Source: CAYJAD01 sp964369995 (GTDB taxonomy: Bacteria > Desulfobacterota > Desulfovibrionia > Desulfovibrionales > Desulfovibrionaceae). Taken from it: DNA of 13,811 nt. The translations under genes were made by a program, and so were the position numbers. Positions 1 to 6,613 of the stretch are shown piece by piece (position 1 is the first letter of the stretch; every line of letters begins with the position of its first letter). Below the pieces are notes generated by a model. That model had not been told where the DNA came from and made no database searches. It saw nothing but the letters and a program-made list of their open reading frames with translations. Where the stretch lies: positions 1-13,811 of the forward strand of contig CAYJHH010000078.1 in assembly GCA_964369995.1 (NCBI GenBank). The letters are read 5' to 3'.

Positions 1-184
1 GCCAAGGCCAGCGGTATAGTGTGCTTTCTTGCTCTTCCTTGCCATGAGCTTGGTACTTGTCTGCATCATTAAGCAATTCTTGAACTTCTGATTGTATGGT
101 TTTATCCTGCTTTTTGAGTTCTGCTAGCATGTTGTCATGAGCAGCTTTATTGAGGCATAAGCCTACTTCTGAATAATATCCCAT
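1..184 (-). CDS. Small conserved phage-type protein (partial, C-terminus outside window)
   Basis: The reading frame opens with ATG at 184-182 (MGYYSEVGLCLNKAAHDN...) and is still open at base 1 after 61 codons, so the C-terminus lies outside the window. A clear ribosome site (AAAGGAG, complement of 191-197) sits seven bases upstream of the ATG. The visible part is hydrophilic and probably helical, without signal peptide or membrane segment. An MGYYS-type start is, as I remember, shared by a family of short uncharacterised phage and plasmid proteins of about 100-150 residues; I cannot confirm membership. It follows the ERF and exonuclease genes on the same strand and may belong to the same early phage operon, now interrupted by the toxin-antitoxin pair. 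No function is known. Confidence 0.7.
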   Translation of the reverse strand, partial: MGYYSEVGLCLNKAAHDNMLAELKKQDKTIQSEVQELLNDADKYQAHGKEEQESTLYRWPW

Positions 185-237
185 AATTTTCTCCTTTTTC
201 GGGAATATCCCTTCCCATTTTTATAGATTGACCTTAT

Positions 238-269
238 ATGTGTTACAATGTACTTATTATGAAACACAT
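238..269. promoter_or_regulatory. Inverted repeat ahead of antitoxin gene (probable operator)
   Basis: ATGTGTT (238-244) and AACACAT (263-269) form a perfect 7-bp inverted repeat with an 18-bp spacer, ending ten bases before the antitoxin ATG. The spacer holds TACAAT (244-249), a reasonable -10 box. RHH antitoxins normally repress their own operon by binding such repeats, so this is the likely autoregulatory operator. Its function is inferred from position and symmetry. Confidence 0.4.
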
Positions 270-278
270 GGAGGTTGT

Positions 279-566
279 ATGTCTGAATCTACCTTTACAT
301 TACGCGTGGATAGTGAGCTTAAAGAGGCATTCACTGAGATTGCGAAAATGCAAGATAGAACCGGTGCGCAGCTGGTGCGTGAATTTATGCGTGGTGTAGT
401 AAACAAGGCTAAACAACAGCAAGAATATGAGGCTTGGTTTGCGCAAAAGGTCGCCGAGGGTCGTGCAGATGTGGCCTTAGGGCGCACTGTGAGTCATGAA
501 CAGGTAGAAACCGAAGCGGCAGAACGTCGACAGCGGCTTTTAGCTTTGCAAGGTGAAAGGCAGTGA
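279..566 (+). CDS. RHH-family antitoxin of a type II toxin-antitoxin pair
   Basis: A 95-residue protein. Residues 4-41 (STFTLRVD, then two amphipathic helices ending in LVREFMRGV) look like a ribbon-helix-helix DNA-binding fold: a short strand followed by two helices. The C-terminal half (WFAQKVAEGRADVALGR, then VSHEQVE) resembles the toxin-binding tail of CopG/ParD-like antitoxins. The ATG at 279 is preferred over an in-frame ATG at 228 because GGAGG (270-274) lies directly before it and the fold begins there. Its stop overlaps the toxin's GTG start by four bases, implying translational coupling. It should bind and neutralise the toxin and repress the operon through the inverted repeat upstream. 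The family call is firm; the exact subfamily (CopG, ParD or DinJ/RelB-like) is not. Confidence 0.8.
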   Translation: MSESTFTLRVDSELKEAFTEIAKMQDRTGAQLVREFMRGVVNKAKQQQEYEAWFAQKVAEGRADVALGRTVSHEQVETEAAERRQRLLALQGERQ

Positions 567-847
567 ATATTGTTTGGTCAGAATCAGCCAAACGTGCTCG
601 TGCTGCAATTATTGAATTTATTGCCAAAGATAATATTCCTGCGGCCCTTGAGCTAGATGCACATATTTCAAGCATGGCAGATAACCTTATGGAGTTTCCA
701 CAGCTTGGAAAGAAAGGTCGCATAACAGGCACGCGAGAACTTGTTCTTCATGAGCATTACATTTTGGTATATGAAGAACTACAAGACAAGCTTGTTATTT
801 TAAATATTGTGCACAGTTCCATGCAATATCCTCCATTATTACAATAG
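563..847 (+). CDS. RelE/ParE-superfamily toxin
   Basis: A 94-residue protein starting at GTG 563, with AGGTGAAAGG just upstream. Hallmarks of the RelE/ParE fold are an N-terminal helix pair (SESAKRARAAIIEFIA), a central FPQLGKKGR turn, the TRELV strand (58-62) and the C-terminal YILVYEE...ILNIVHSSMQYP strands. Proteins of this fold act either as ribosome-dependent mRNA interferases (RelE) or as gyrase poisons (ParE). The sequence is closer in style to ParE/RelE 'plasmid stabilisation' proteins, and the activity cannot be decided from it. The stop codon lies two bases from the convergent stop of the exonuclease gene. The pair probably stabilises the mobile element or acts in phage exclusion. 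Confidence 0.82.
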   Translation: MNIVWSESAKRARAAIIEFIAKDNIPAALELDAHISSMADNLMEFPQLGKKGRITGTRELVLHEHYILVYEELQDKLVILNIVHSSMQYPPLLQ

Positions 848-849
848 CT

Positions 850-2016
850 TTAGTTGATTTTGTTAATGGTTAGCTTTTGAAATGGCTTACCTTCTTTTTC
901 GCAAAGGTTTAATAAGTCGTCTGCGTCATCGCCGTATTTCTCTTGTAGTAAGAGATTAAGGGCACCTTTATTTAGTGTACGACGTCCCTTTTGCGGGCTG
1001 ATTTTGAAACGATAGCCCCCTGTGTTTATCCAATCTCCTTGAATATTTGTTAGAGTGTATATGCTTTTAAGATCTTGTTCTGCCAGCGTAATTTCCTCAT
1101 CCAACGCGTTACGTTTTTCTTTGAGGGCTAATACTCTTTCCAACTCACCATCCCATTCTGACCATTCAGCTTTACTTTCGGCATCTTGGAATTTCGGGCA
1201 GTCGCTATTCCAATCACAGTAAGCGCAAAGGGCATGAAAACCTGTGGCGCAGGGCAGATTATTAGGGGTAATGTTTCCGTGTTCAAAGGTAATCTTATTT
1301 TCCCACAGGCTTTGGGCAGTGCTTAGGCAAAGGTCGCGCATGTTTGTATTGGACGTATAAGGGCCAAAAGGTTTGGCATCGTCCATGGAAATGGCGAGCA
1401 CCCAAGCCTCTATATCCACTTTATTCACATCATTGGGTAAGCTTATACCGAAGTGATACCTACATATTTCAGGCATGGTGTGATTTGCATGCAAGATTTT
1501 ACCATCGCTACTACGCAGGTTAAATGTAGGTTTGTCCCACATTTCTGCTAGCAATGAGGCTTGCCCGTAGAGCTGCATTTCATAGGAAGTATACAGGGTT
1601 TCGGGTATGACCTTGGTGCTTTTAAGTTCCAAAATACGAATGGCAGGACGTGGGTTTTCCCAAGCAAGCACAAAGTCGAAATGTGCCTTTATGGGCGTAT
1701 TATTGTGGATGAAGGATAATTCCAATTGCGGTAAAGTGTGTATGCCTTGGGCGTTGATAGCTTGGCCTATGCCGTGTTCTAGCCAATGCCCCCTTTGCAA
1801 AGTAAGCAACTTTTGTAGCGTGGCTTGAGGACGTTGCAAGACCTTATTGCATAAAGCGGCTCTGGGACATTCCAAGGCTCGCCCTATGTCTGACAGGCCG
1901 ATGTACTGTGAACGGTCGCCCAAGTGGATGGCGGTACTTTGCTTGTCGTAAAGTTCAAGACCATATTGAATACAGGCCAAGAGATTTTGGGATTTCTCTG
2001 AAAGCTGCGTGTGCAT
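850..2016 (-). CDS. Cas4/AddB-type PD-(D/E)XK exonuclease with 4Fe-4S cysteines (phage recombination)
   Basis: A 388-residue predicted DNA exonuclease. The PD-(D/E)XK core is visible: RGHWLEHGIG (75-84), Asp114 in AHFDF, Glu130-x-Lys132 in ILELKSTK, and Gln148 in the helix EMQLYGQASLLAE. Iron-sulfur ligands typical of Cas4 and AddB are present: Cys50 and/or Cys56 in the N-terminal helix and a Cys264-x2-Cys267-x5-Cys273 cluster. Residues 292-320 form a charged, probably coiled-coil helix, and the C-terminus (330-388) is an extra domain. Start ATG at 2016 follows GGAGAAAAATA. It sits just downstream of the ERF annealing gene on the same strand. Exonuclease plus annealing protein is the standard phage single-strand-annealing pair, with the nuclease making 3' tails. 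No other CRISPR gene is near, so this is not a CRISPR Cas4. The family call is strong; its polarity and substrate are inferred. Confidence 0.82.
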   Translation of the reverse strand: MHTQLSEKSQNLLACIQYGLELYDKQSTAIHLGDRSQYIGLSDIGRALECPRAALCNKVLQRPQATLQKLLTLQRGHWLEHGIGQAINAQGIHTLPQLELSFIHNNTPIKAHFDFVLAWENPRPAIRILELKSTKVIPETLYTSYEMQLYGQASLLAEMWDKPTFNLRSSDGKILHANHTMPEICRYHFGISLPNDVNKVDIEAWVLAISMDDAKPFGPYTSNTNMRDLCLSTAQSLWENKITFEHGNITPNNLPCATGFHALCAYCDWNSDCPKFQDAESKAEWSEWDGELERVLALKEKRNALDEEITLAEQDLKSIYTLTNIQGDWINTGGYRFKISPQKGRRTLNKGALNLLLQEKYGDDADDLLNLCEKEGKPFQKLTINKIN

Positions 2017-2036
2017 TATTTTTCTCCATAGAAATG

Positions 2037-2072
2037 AAAGACCATCCCCCCATTTTCGGGAGGATGGTCTTT
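2037..2072 (-). terminator. Strong hairpin between ERF and exonuclease genes
   Basis: AAAGACCATCC (2037-2047) pairs perfectly with GGATGGTCTTT (2062-2072). After one C/A mismatch, CCC (2049-2051) pairs with GGG (2058-2060), leaving a six-base loop. It follows the stop of the ERF gene and precedes the exonuclease ribosome site. On the minus strand the U-run is short and partly inside the stem, so it may act as a partial terminator or an mRNA processing/stability hairpin that sets different expression of the two genes. Confidence 0.6.
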
Positions 2073-2095
2073 AGCTTGTTGTGTTTAATGTTCTA

Positions 2096-2824
2096 TTAAG
2101 CAGCGTCGGCATAACGCCACCACATTTTTCTTTGTGGGTTCCATTGAAAGCCTGCCCCTTTGAGGAGCTCTTTCTTGGCTTGGGTATTGCCAGTAGCTAC
2201 AATGCAGGGGCGTCCATCACTGGCTATCACTTGCTGATAGGCTACACCATCAATACGTGGCAGATGGGTGAAATCATGGTGTTGTATGGCTTGATTTAAG
2301 GGCGGTTTTTGATTGTTTTTGGACTGTGTATTGCCATAAGGCGCTTCACTAGCGAGAGGTCGTTTTACGGTCTGTTTTAAGGGTGAAGGCCTTTTGGACG
2401 TCGTTTTTGCGCTTAAAGTAGCCCCCTGAGCATCATCATCTTCGGTAACAATGCCTAACATGGCGCATAAGGCATACCTCCGAGCATACGTCATGGCAGA
2501 ACCCATACCTTGCGGATCTTTTTTGGGGAGTGGTACTACCATGAGCGAAGATTGCCACTGCCCCGAAGTTGTGTGGGTGAGCTTGGTCATAAGCCCCATA
2601 TGTCCATCCCCCATATGCGCCGGTGTTGGCATGGGCAGCTGCGTCATCCAGATGTGATTGGCGTGCAAAGCCTCACGACAAGCCTCCATGACGGAGTTGA
2701 GTGTGGCATAGTTGCTCTTGGTGAAAGGATTAGCCGCGTCTTTCAGCGCTGGTAGTAGTTGCTTTTGCACAGCAAACAGAGCTTTTGCTAGCGCGGTAGT
2801 ATCTTGTGATTGATATTCGTACAT
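2096..2824 (-). CDS. erf: ERF-family single-strand DNA annealing protein
   Basis: A 242-residue recombinase of the ERF superfamily (phage P22 Erf). Residues 8-126 hold the ERF domain: KALFAVQKQLLPALKDAANP, then NYATLNSVMEACREAL, then the diagnostic stretch DPQGMGSAMTYARRYALCAM (103-122) leading into LGIVTEDDDAQ. A low-complexity linker (about 138-180) is rich in Lys, Pro, Ser and Gln. A separate C-terminal module (about 195-240, FQWNPQRKMWWRY) resembles the small Trp-rich tail seen on many phage DNA-binding proteins. Erf proteins anneal complementary single strands, circularise phage DNA and work with an exonuclease, here encoded next. The ATG at 2824 follows AGGAGGAAAT, an excellent ribosome site. 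Nothing appears truncated. Confidence 0.9.
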   Translation of the reverse strand: MYEYQSQDTTALAKALFAVQKQLLPALKDAANPFTKSNYATLNSVMEACREALHANHIWMTQLPMPTPAHMGDGHMGLMTKLTHTTSGQWQSSLMVVPLPKKDPQGMGSAMTYARRYALCAMLGIVTEDDDAQGATLSAKTTSKRPSPLKQTVKRPLASEAPYGNTQSKNNQKPPLNQAIQHHDFTHLPRIDGVAYQQVIASDGRPCIVATGNTQAKKELLKGAGFQWNPQRKMWWRYADAA

Positions 2825-3011
2825 ATTTCCTCCTAGAAATGAAAAATCCTCTTATCTGCGCGTGGCAAGAAATGATGTGTTTGCATCTAAAATGGTGCAC
2901 ATTCAAGGGTTTGATATATATATGTAAAATTATGAGATTCAGAATGTGTGGTCTAACTTCAACAAATAGTATATATGACGGAGAATAAAAAATATTAATA
3001 AAGGCGTGATA
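2825..3011. promoter_or_regulatory. Divergent intergenic region; candidate plus-strand promoter
   Basis: This 187-bp, A+T-rich gap separates the minus-strand recombination genes from the plus-strand fusion gene, so it should hold promoters for both. The best plus-strand match is TTCAAG (2902-2907), a 17-base spacer and TAAAAT (2925-2930). An alternating TA tract (2915-2922) lies between them. I could not find a convincing minus-strand promoter. AAAGG (3000-3004) is the ribosome site for the fusion gene and favours ATG 3012 over GTG 3006. Confidence 0.35.
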
Positions 3012-5048
3012 ATGCTAAAGGCAACATTTTTACATCTCCCTAAGTACAGTAACAAAAAAGAATCGGAGCTTTGGCGAAAAGGAATCTTGTCTTGGGAAGA
3101 TTTCTTAGACCAATCTCGTAAAACTCTTCTGCCAAGTTTGCTATCAACACCCTTAGATGCATCTATTACTGCCTATGAAAAAAATGACATCGCTTTTTTT
3201 TCAAAAGTATTGCCTAAAAGTGAATATTTTAGAATTGCGCTAACTTATCCTCAAGATGTGCTTTTTTTAGATATTGAAACGACAGGGTTAAGCCTACATT
3301 ACAATGCTATTACAGTAGTGGGATGGAGTTATAAAAATGAGTATAAAGTGTACATTTCAGGAGAAGACCCTCAACCTCTTTATGATGATTTAGCCGATGC
3401 GAAAGTTGTTGTAACTTTTAATGGGACACTTTTTGATCTTAAATTTATACGCAAACGTTTTGAACAAATCACGATTCCAGAAATTCATGTGGACTTAAGA
3501 TTTTTGTGTAAAAGAGTTGGTCTTGTAGGTGGGCAGAAAAAGATTGAACAAGAAATCGGAGTCTCTCGCGAAGATGAAGTAAGCAAAATTGATGGTGAAG
3601 CCGCTCCCTTGCTTTGGGCTCAATATAGAAGGGGCGACAAAGATGCATTAAAGCGTTTAATTGCTTATAACTTTGCTGATATAGAAGGGATGCATGGGGT
3701 TTTTGATGCGGCTATAAAGAAGCTTTTTAAGAAAAATAAATACCCTAAAAAAGTTGCAAAAATATATTCCTATTATGGTAAAATGAAGCCCCTAAAACTT
3801 ACTACATCAGCCATGAAAAAAGGGATTTTAATTAGGGATTTTATTGGAAATACAGGGCCGCTTATTACTTACAGCGACCTTAATAATCTTTCTCCATTAG
3901 ACACATTTAGTATTTTAGGAATAGACCTTGTTTCTTCAGAAAAAAAAGGCTCTGGTGTAGCCTTATTACAAGGCAATGTTGCGACCACATGTCGAATGTT
4001 TACAGATGAAGAAATGATACAGTATGCTATTGAGAATGAAGTAAAACTTGTTTCTATTGACTCTCCATTAAGCATACCAGAAGAGCGCACCACATGTTGG
4101 GATGATGACCCCACTCGATATACAGCCACACATGCCATTATGCGCTATTGTGAACGCATTTTAAAAAAACGCGGTATTAATAGCTATCCTTGTCTTATTA
4201 ACTCTATGCAAAAGCTTACAGATAGGGGAATGAGGCTTGCGGGGCTCTTTCGTGAGAAAGGAATTCCGGTGATAGAAAGTTACCCTGGAGCGGCTCAAGA
4301 TATTTTACATATGCCACGTAAGCAAGCAGGTTTGGATTTTCTTGTAAGAAGTTTGGAAGAATTCGGCTTACAGGGGAGCTTTATAAAGGAAGTTCCTAGT
4401 CATGATGAAATTGACGCCATAACGTGTGCTATTGTGGGGCAGTTTTTTTGGACCGGGAAGTTTGAAGCTTTGGGAAACGATGCAGAAGACTATCTCATTA
4501 TCCCAGACCTTGAAGTGGATCCTTCAATATGGCTTCAACGCAAAGTGCTTGGACTTAGCGGGAAAAGCTATACAGGAAAAACTACTCTTAAGGAAGGCTT
4601 TGAAAGTGAAGGATGGACATCGCGTAGGTATAGCGATGTATTACGCCATTTACTTGCTGAAGGTGCCATTGAAGAGACAAAATCTAATTTGCAAGATTTA
4701 GGTTTGAAAGTGCATAAAGAAAAAGGTCAGCGTTGGCTTGGAAGAAATTTACTGAAAAATCTTGAAGGTATAGGCAATCTTGTTATAGATGGTTTAAGGT
4801 ACCCAGAAGATCATGCATATCTTGTGGAGCGGTTTGGCCCGGCGTACCAACATGTTTTTGTTGATTCTCCGCAAAAGCTAAGAGAAACTCGTTATCCTCT
4901 TAATAATCAGTATTCTTTTGAAAAAATGGAAGCACATGCAGTAGAAGGGAAAATTGAGCTCTTAGAAAAACTTGCTCACACGAAAATTTGTAATGAGTTT
5001 TCATCTGCTCAAGATTTTTTGAGTGCTGTTAAAAGTAAGTTAATTTAA
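3012..5048 (+). CDS. Three-domain fusion: DEDDy 3'-5' exonuclease + DUF429 RNase-H-like + P-loop nucleotide-kinase-like domain
   Basis: Residue numbers here count from the GTG at 3006; the preferred start is ATG 3012 (residue 3), which has AAAGG at good spacing. Residues about 84-240 are a DnaQ/YprB-like RNase H fold exonuclease: LFLDIETTG (Asp89, Glu91), TFNGTLFD (Asp144) and Tyr221-x3-Asp225 (YNFAD), the complete DEDDy set. Residues about 302-490 match DUF429: ILGIDLVSS, VSIDSPL, ESYPGAAQDIL and SHDEIDAITCAIVG, with its acidic residues intact. Residues about 512-680 are a P-loop domain with Walker A GLSGKSYTGKTT (516-527), LVIDGLRYPEDH and an Arg-rich stretch, like NMP/dNMP or dephospho-CoA kinases. 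All catalytic motifs look intact. A deoxynucleoside kinase follows after 20 bases. A role in trimming DNA and handling a nucleotide is inferred; I know of no characterised protein with this architecture. Confidence 0.75.
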   Translation: MLKATFLHLPKYSNKKESELWRKGILSWEDFLDQSRKTLLPSLLSTPLDASITAYEKNDIAFFSKVLPKSEYFRIALTYPQDVLFLDIETTGLSLHYNAITVVGWSYKNEYKVYISGEDPQPLYDDLADAKVVVTFNGTLFDLKFIRKRFEQITIPEIHVDLRFLCKRVGLVGGQKKIEQEIGVSREDEVSKIDGEAAPLLWAQYRRGDKDALKRLIAYNFADIEGMHGVFDAAIKKLFKKNKYPKKVAKIYSYYGKMKPLKLTTSAMKKGILIRDFIGNTGPLITYSDLNNLSPLDTFSILGIDLVSSEKKGSGVALLQGNVATTCRMFTDEEMIQYAIENEVKLVSIDSPLSIPEERTTCWDDDPTRYTATHAIMRYCERILKKRGINSYPCLINSMQKLTDRGMRLAGLFREKGIPVIESYPGAAQDILHMPRKQAGLDFLVRSLEEFGLQGSFIKEVPSHDEIDAITCAIVGQFFWTGKFEALGNDAEDYLIIPDLEVDPSIWLQRKVLGLSGKSYTGKTTLKEGFESEGWTSRRYSDVLRHLLAEGAIEETKSNLQDLGLKVHKEKGQRWLGRNLLKNLEGIGNLVIDGLRYPEDHAYLVERFGPAYQHVFVDSPQKLRETRYPLNNQYSFEKMEAHAVEGKIELLEKLAHTKICNEFSSAQDFLSAVKSKLI

Positions 5049-5068
5049 AGTGCTTATACGAGGTTATT

Positions 5069-5656
5069 ATGGTAAGAATAGAGATTTGTGGGTGTATTGC
5101 TTCAGGGAAAACAACATTGTGCAAAGCTTTAACTAGTAAGCTTGTTGCGCCTATTTATGAAGATTTTAGGGCAAATCCCTTTCTTGATATTTTTTATAAG
5201 AACCCTGCTAAAGTAGCTTTTGAAACAGAGCTTACTTTTCTTTTACAGCATTACCATGGCATAAAAATGGCTGTAGGTCATAATGTATTAACAGATTATT
5301 CCATCATATTAGATATGGCCTATGCAGATGTTACCTTGCAGGGGCAGCAGCGAAAGGTCTTTCTTGATGTTGCACAGCAGGTGTTATCTGAAATTGGTAT
5401 GCCAGATTTGTTGATTTCTTTAGAATGTCCTGCAGAAGTGTTATTTGAGCGGGTACAAAAAAGAAATAGAGAATCTGAAAAGGCTATTTCTATACAGTAT
5501 TTAAAGGAACTTTCAGCTGCTGCCCAAGAAAGGGTAGCAGCTGTTTCTAAGGATGTTCAGGTAATATCTTTGGATAGTCACCTTAATAACTTTCTTGAAT
5601 CTCAACGTGTTGTAGAAAAAATTGATTTAAATAGGTTACTCTCTATAAAAAATTAG
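5069..5656 (+). CDS. Deoxynucleoside kinase (COG1428 type)
   Basis: A 195-residue P-loop kinase. Walker A is GCIASGKTT (8-16). IYEDFRANPFLDIFY is the substrate-site segment (the E..NPFL..FY pattern of bacterial deoxynucleoside kinases), followed by FETELTFLLQHYH, the TDYSIILD motif (the bacterial SDY form of the DRS/ERS motif), MPDLLISLECP and the lid FERVQKRNRESEKAI. Length fits the roughly 200-residue bacterial family that converts deoxynucleosides, usually purines, to dNMPs with ATP. ATG 5069 has GAGG five bases upstream. It lies 20 bases after the fusion gene, in the same operon. Its last codons overlap the stop of the convergent deaminase-like gene by four bases. Base specificity cannot be read from sequence. 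It could supply dGMP for the PurZ-like enzyme encoded opposite, which is inference. Confidence 0.8.
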   Translation: MVRIEICGCIASGKTTLCKALTSKLVAPIYEDFRANPFLDIFYKNPAKVAFETELTFLLQHYHGIKMAVGHNVLTDYSIILDMAYADVTLQGQQRKVFLDVAQQVLSEIGMPDLLISLECPAEVLFERVQKRNRESEKAISIQYLKELSAAAQERVAAVSKDVQVISLDSHLNNFLESQRVVEKIDLNRLLSIKN

Positions 5657-6612
5657 TGACTTTGTTGTGCTTCTTGGTCATTTCTTTTGTGCGTATGTTT
5701 AAGAAATTCTAGCTCTTTAATCAGTTTGTTGTATTTTTCGTTTAATTCATCATATTCATGTTTTAAAACAAATTGTTTTGTATTGATTGTATTTTTTGAT
5801 TTTTCTTCTAATTTAAGCATAGATTTGAATGTACTTATTTCATTTCTAGCATCATCTATAATTTTTGATGAAGACATGTAAAATGAAAGAGCTGTATAAA
5901 ATAAGGCTGCTAATGCAATTAAAATTGAAATTGTAGCAATAATTGTGGACAATTTAACCTCTGATAGTCTTTCCTCAAATTCGCTGTATTGTTCTAGGAT
6001 TGAGCTTGAAGGAATATTTCCTATTTTTTTTACATACCCTAATGGCTCAAATTTCCATTTATCATTTTCAACATATGAATATTTGAGTTCTAAATTATCA
6101 GGTTCTGGATTTAACGTTTTAGTAAACTCGACATTTATAAATGCCTCTCCAGGGGCTAGTCTTACAGGAGAATTACTGAAATTATGTACTGGTATGAGTA
6201 AACGCCCTTGAAACTCTGGGTCTACGATTGGGCCAGTACCTAAAAGTAATCCTTTATGAACTAATCCAGACTTTAGGTTAAACCTTACAATAATATCTTT
6301 AGGTAGATTAAAAGCTTCTTTTGTTGTTAGGTAAGTTAATGAATTCGGCTCTAATGTTATAGATTTACTATCTGGGACTGTGTCTTCATAGAAATCTCCT
6401 TTTTTATTGTGTCCCCACACTTCATTACCAAGCCTCATTTTATAGATAGCACTATCAATCTGCTTAAATAATGATTCTTGTGTTTCCCCTTCACAAGTTA
6501 TGATGCTGTAGTTTAATATGCAGTATTTGATATGAGGTGAAGATAGCATCCCTGATGCTATTACAGGAGAAGGCTTTTCTACTTCATAAGTATTTATGGC
6601 ATTAGATCCCAT
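5653..6612 (-). CDS. dCTP deaminase/dUTPase-fold protein, active-site residues changed, with C-terminal membrane anchor and coiled coil
   Basis: A 319-residue protein. Residues about 80-165 fit the trimeric dCTP deaminase/dUTPase beta fold: KSGLVHKGL (114-122), IVDPEFQGRLLIPVHN (129-144) and LAPGEAFINVEF (152-163). Compared with E. coli Dcd, Ser111 is kept (Ser115), but catalytic Arg115 becomes His119 and Glu138 becomes Pro141, so dCTP deamination is unlikely. Residues about 223-246 (IIATISILIALAALFYTALSF) are one transmembrane helix, and about 250-305 form a charged, probably coiled-coil helix. ATG 6612 starts one base after the stop of the PurZ-like gene and has GGGGG upstream, implying coupling; an in-frame ATG at 6708 would overlap that gene by 32 codons and is rejected. 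It may be a membrane-bound nucleotide sensor or effector rather than an enzyme; this is inference. Confidence 0.68.
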   Translation of the reverse strand: MGSNAINTYEVEKPSPVIASGMLSSPHIKYCILNYSIITCEGETQESLFKQIDSAIYKMRLGNEVWGHNKKGDFYEDTVPDSKSITLEPNSLTYLTTKEAFNLPKDIIVRFNLKSGLVHKGLLLGTGPIVDPEFQGRLLIPVHNFSNSPVRLAPGEAFINVEFTKTLNPEPDNLELKYSYVENDKWKFEPLGYVKKIGNIPSSSILEQYSEFEERLSEVKLSTIIATISILIALAALFYTALSFYMSSSKIIDDARNEISTFKSMLKLEEKSKNTINTKQFVLKHEYDELNEKYNKLIKELEFLKHTHKRNDQEAQQSH

Positions 6613-6613
6613 A

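Noticed and set aside
409..732. 107-codon minus-strand frame opposite the toxin-antitoxin pair
   Set aside because: It is antisense to two well-supported coupled genes and has no protein-like features.
850..2016. CRISPR adaptation gene cas4
   Set aside because: The Fe-S PD-(D/E)XK signature fits, but no repeat array or other cas gene is present and the neighbour is ERF, so a phage recombination exonuclease is the better reading.
2898..2948. CACATTC/GAATGTG inverted repeat in the 2825-3011 gap
   Set aside because: Seven-base arms 37 bases apart in a gap of this size are expected about once by chance.
3869..4138. 89-codon minus-strand frame inside the fusion gene
   Set aside because: It is antisense to the DUF429 domain, whose motifs are clearly conserved on the plus strand.
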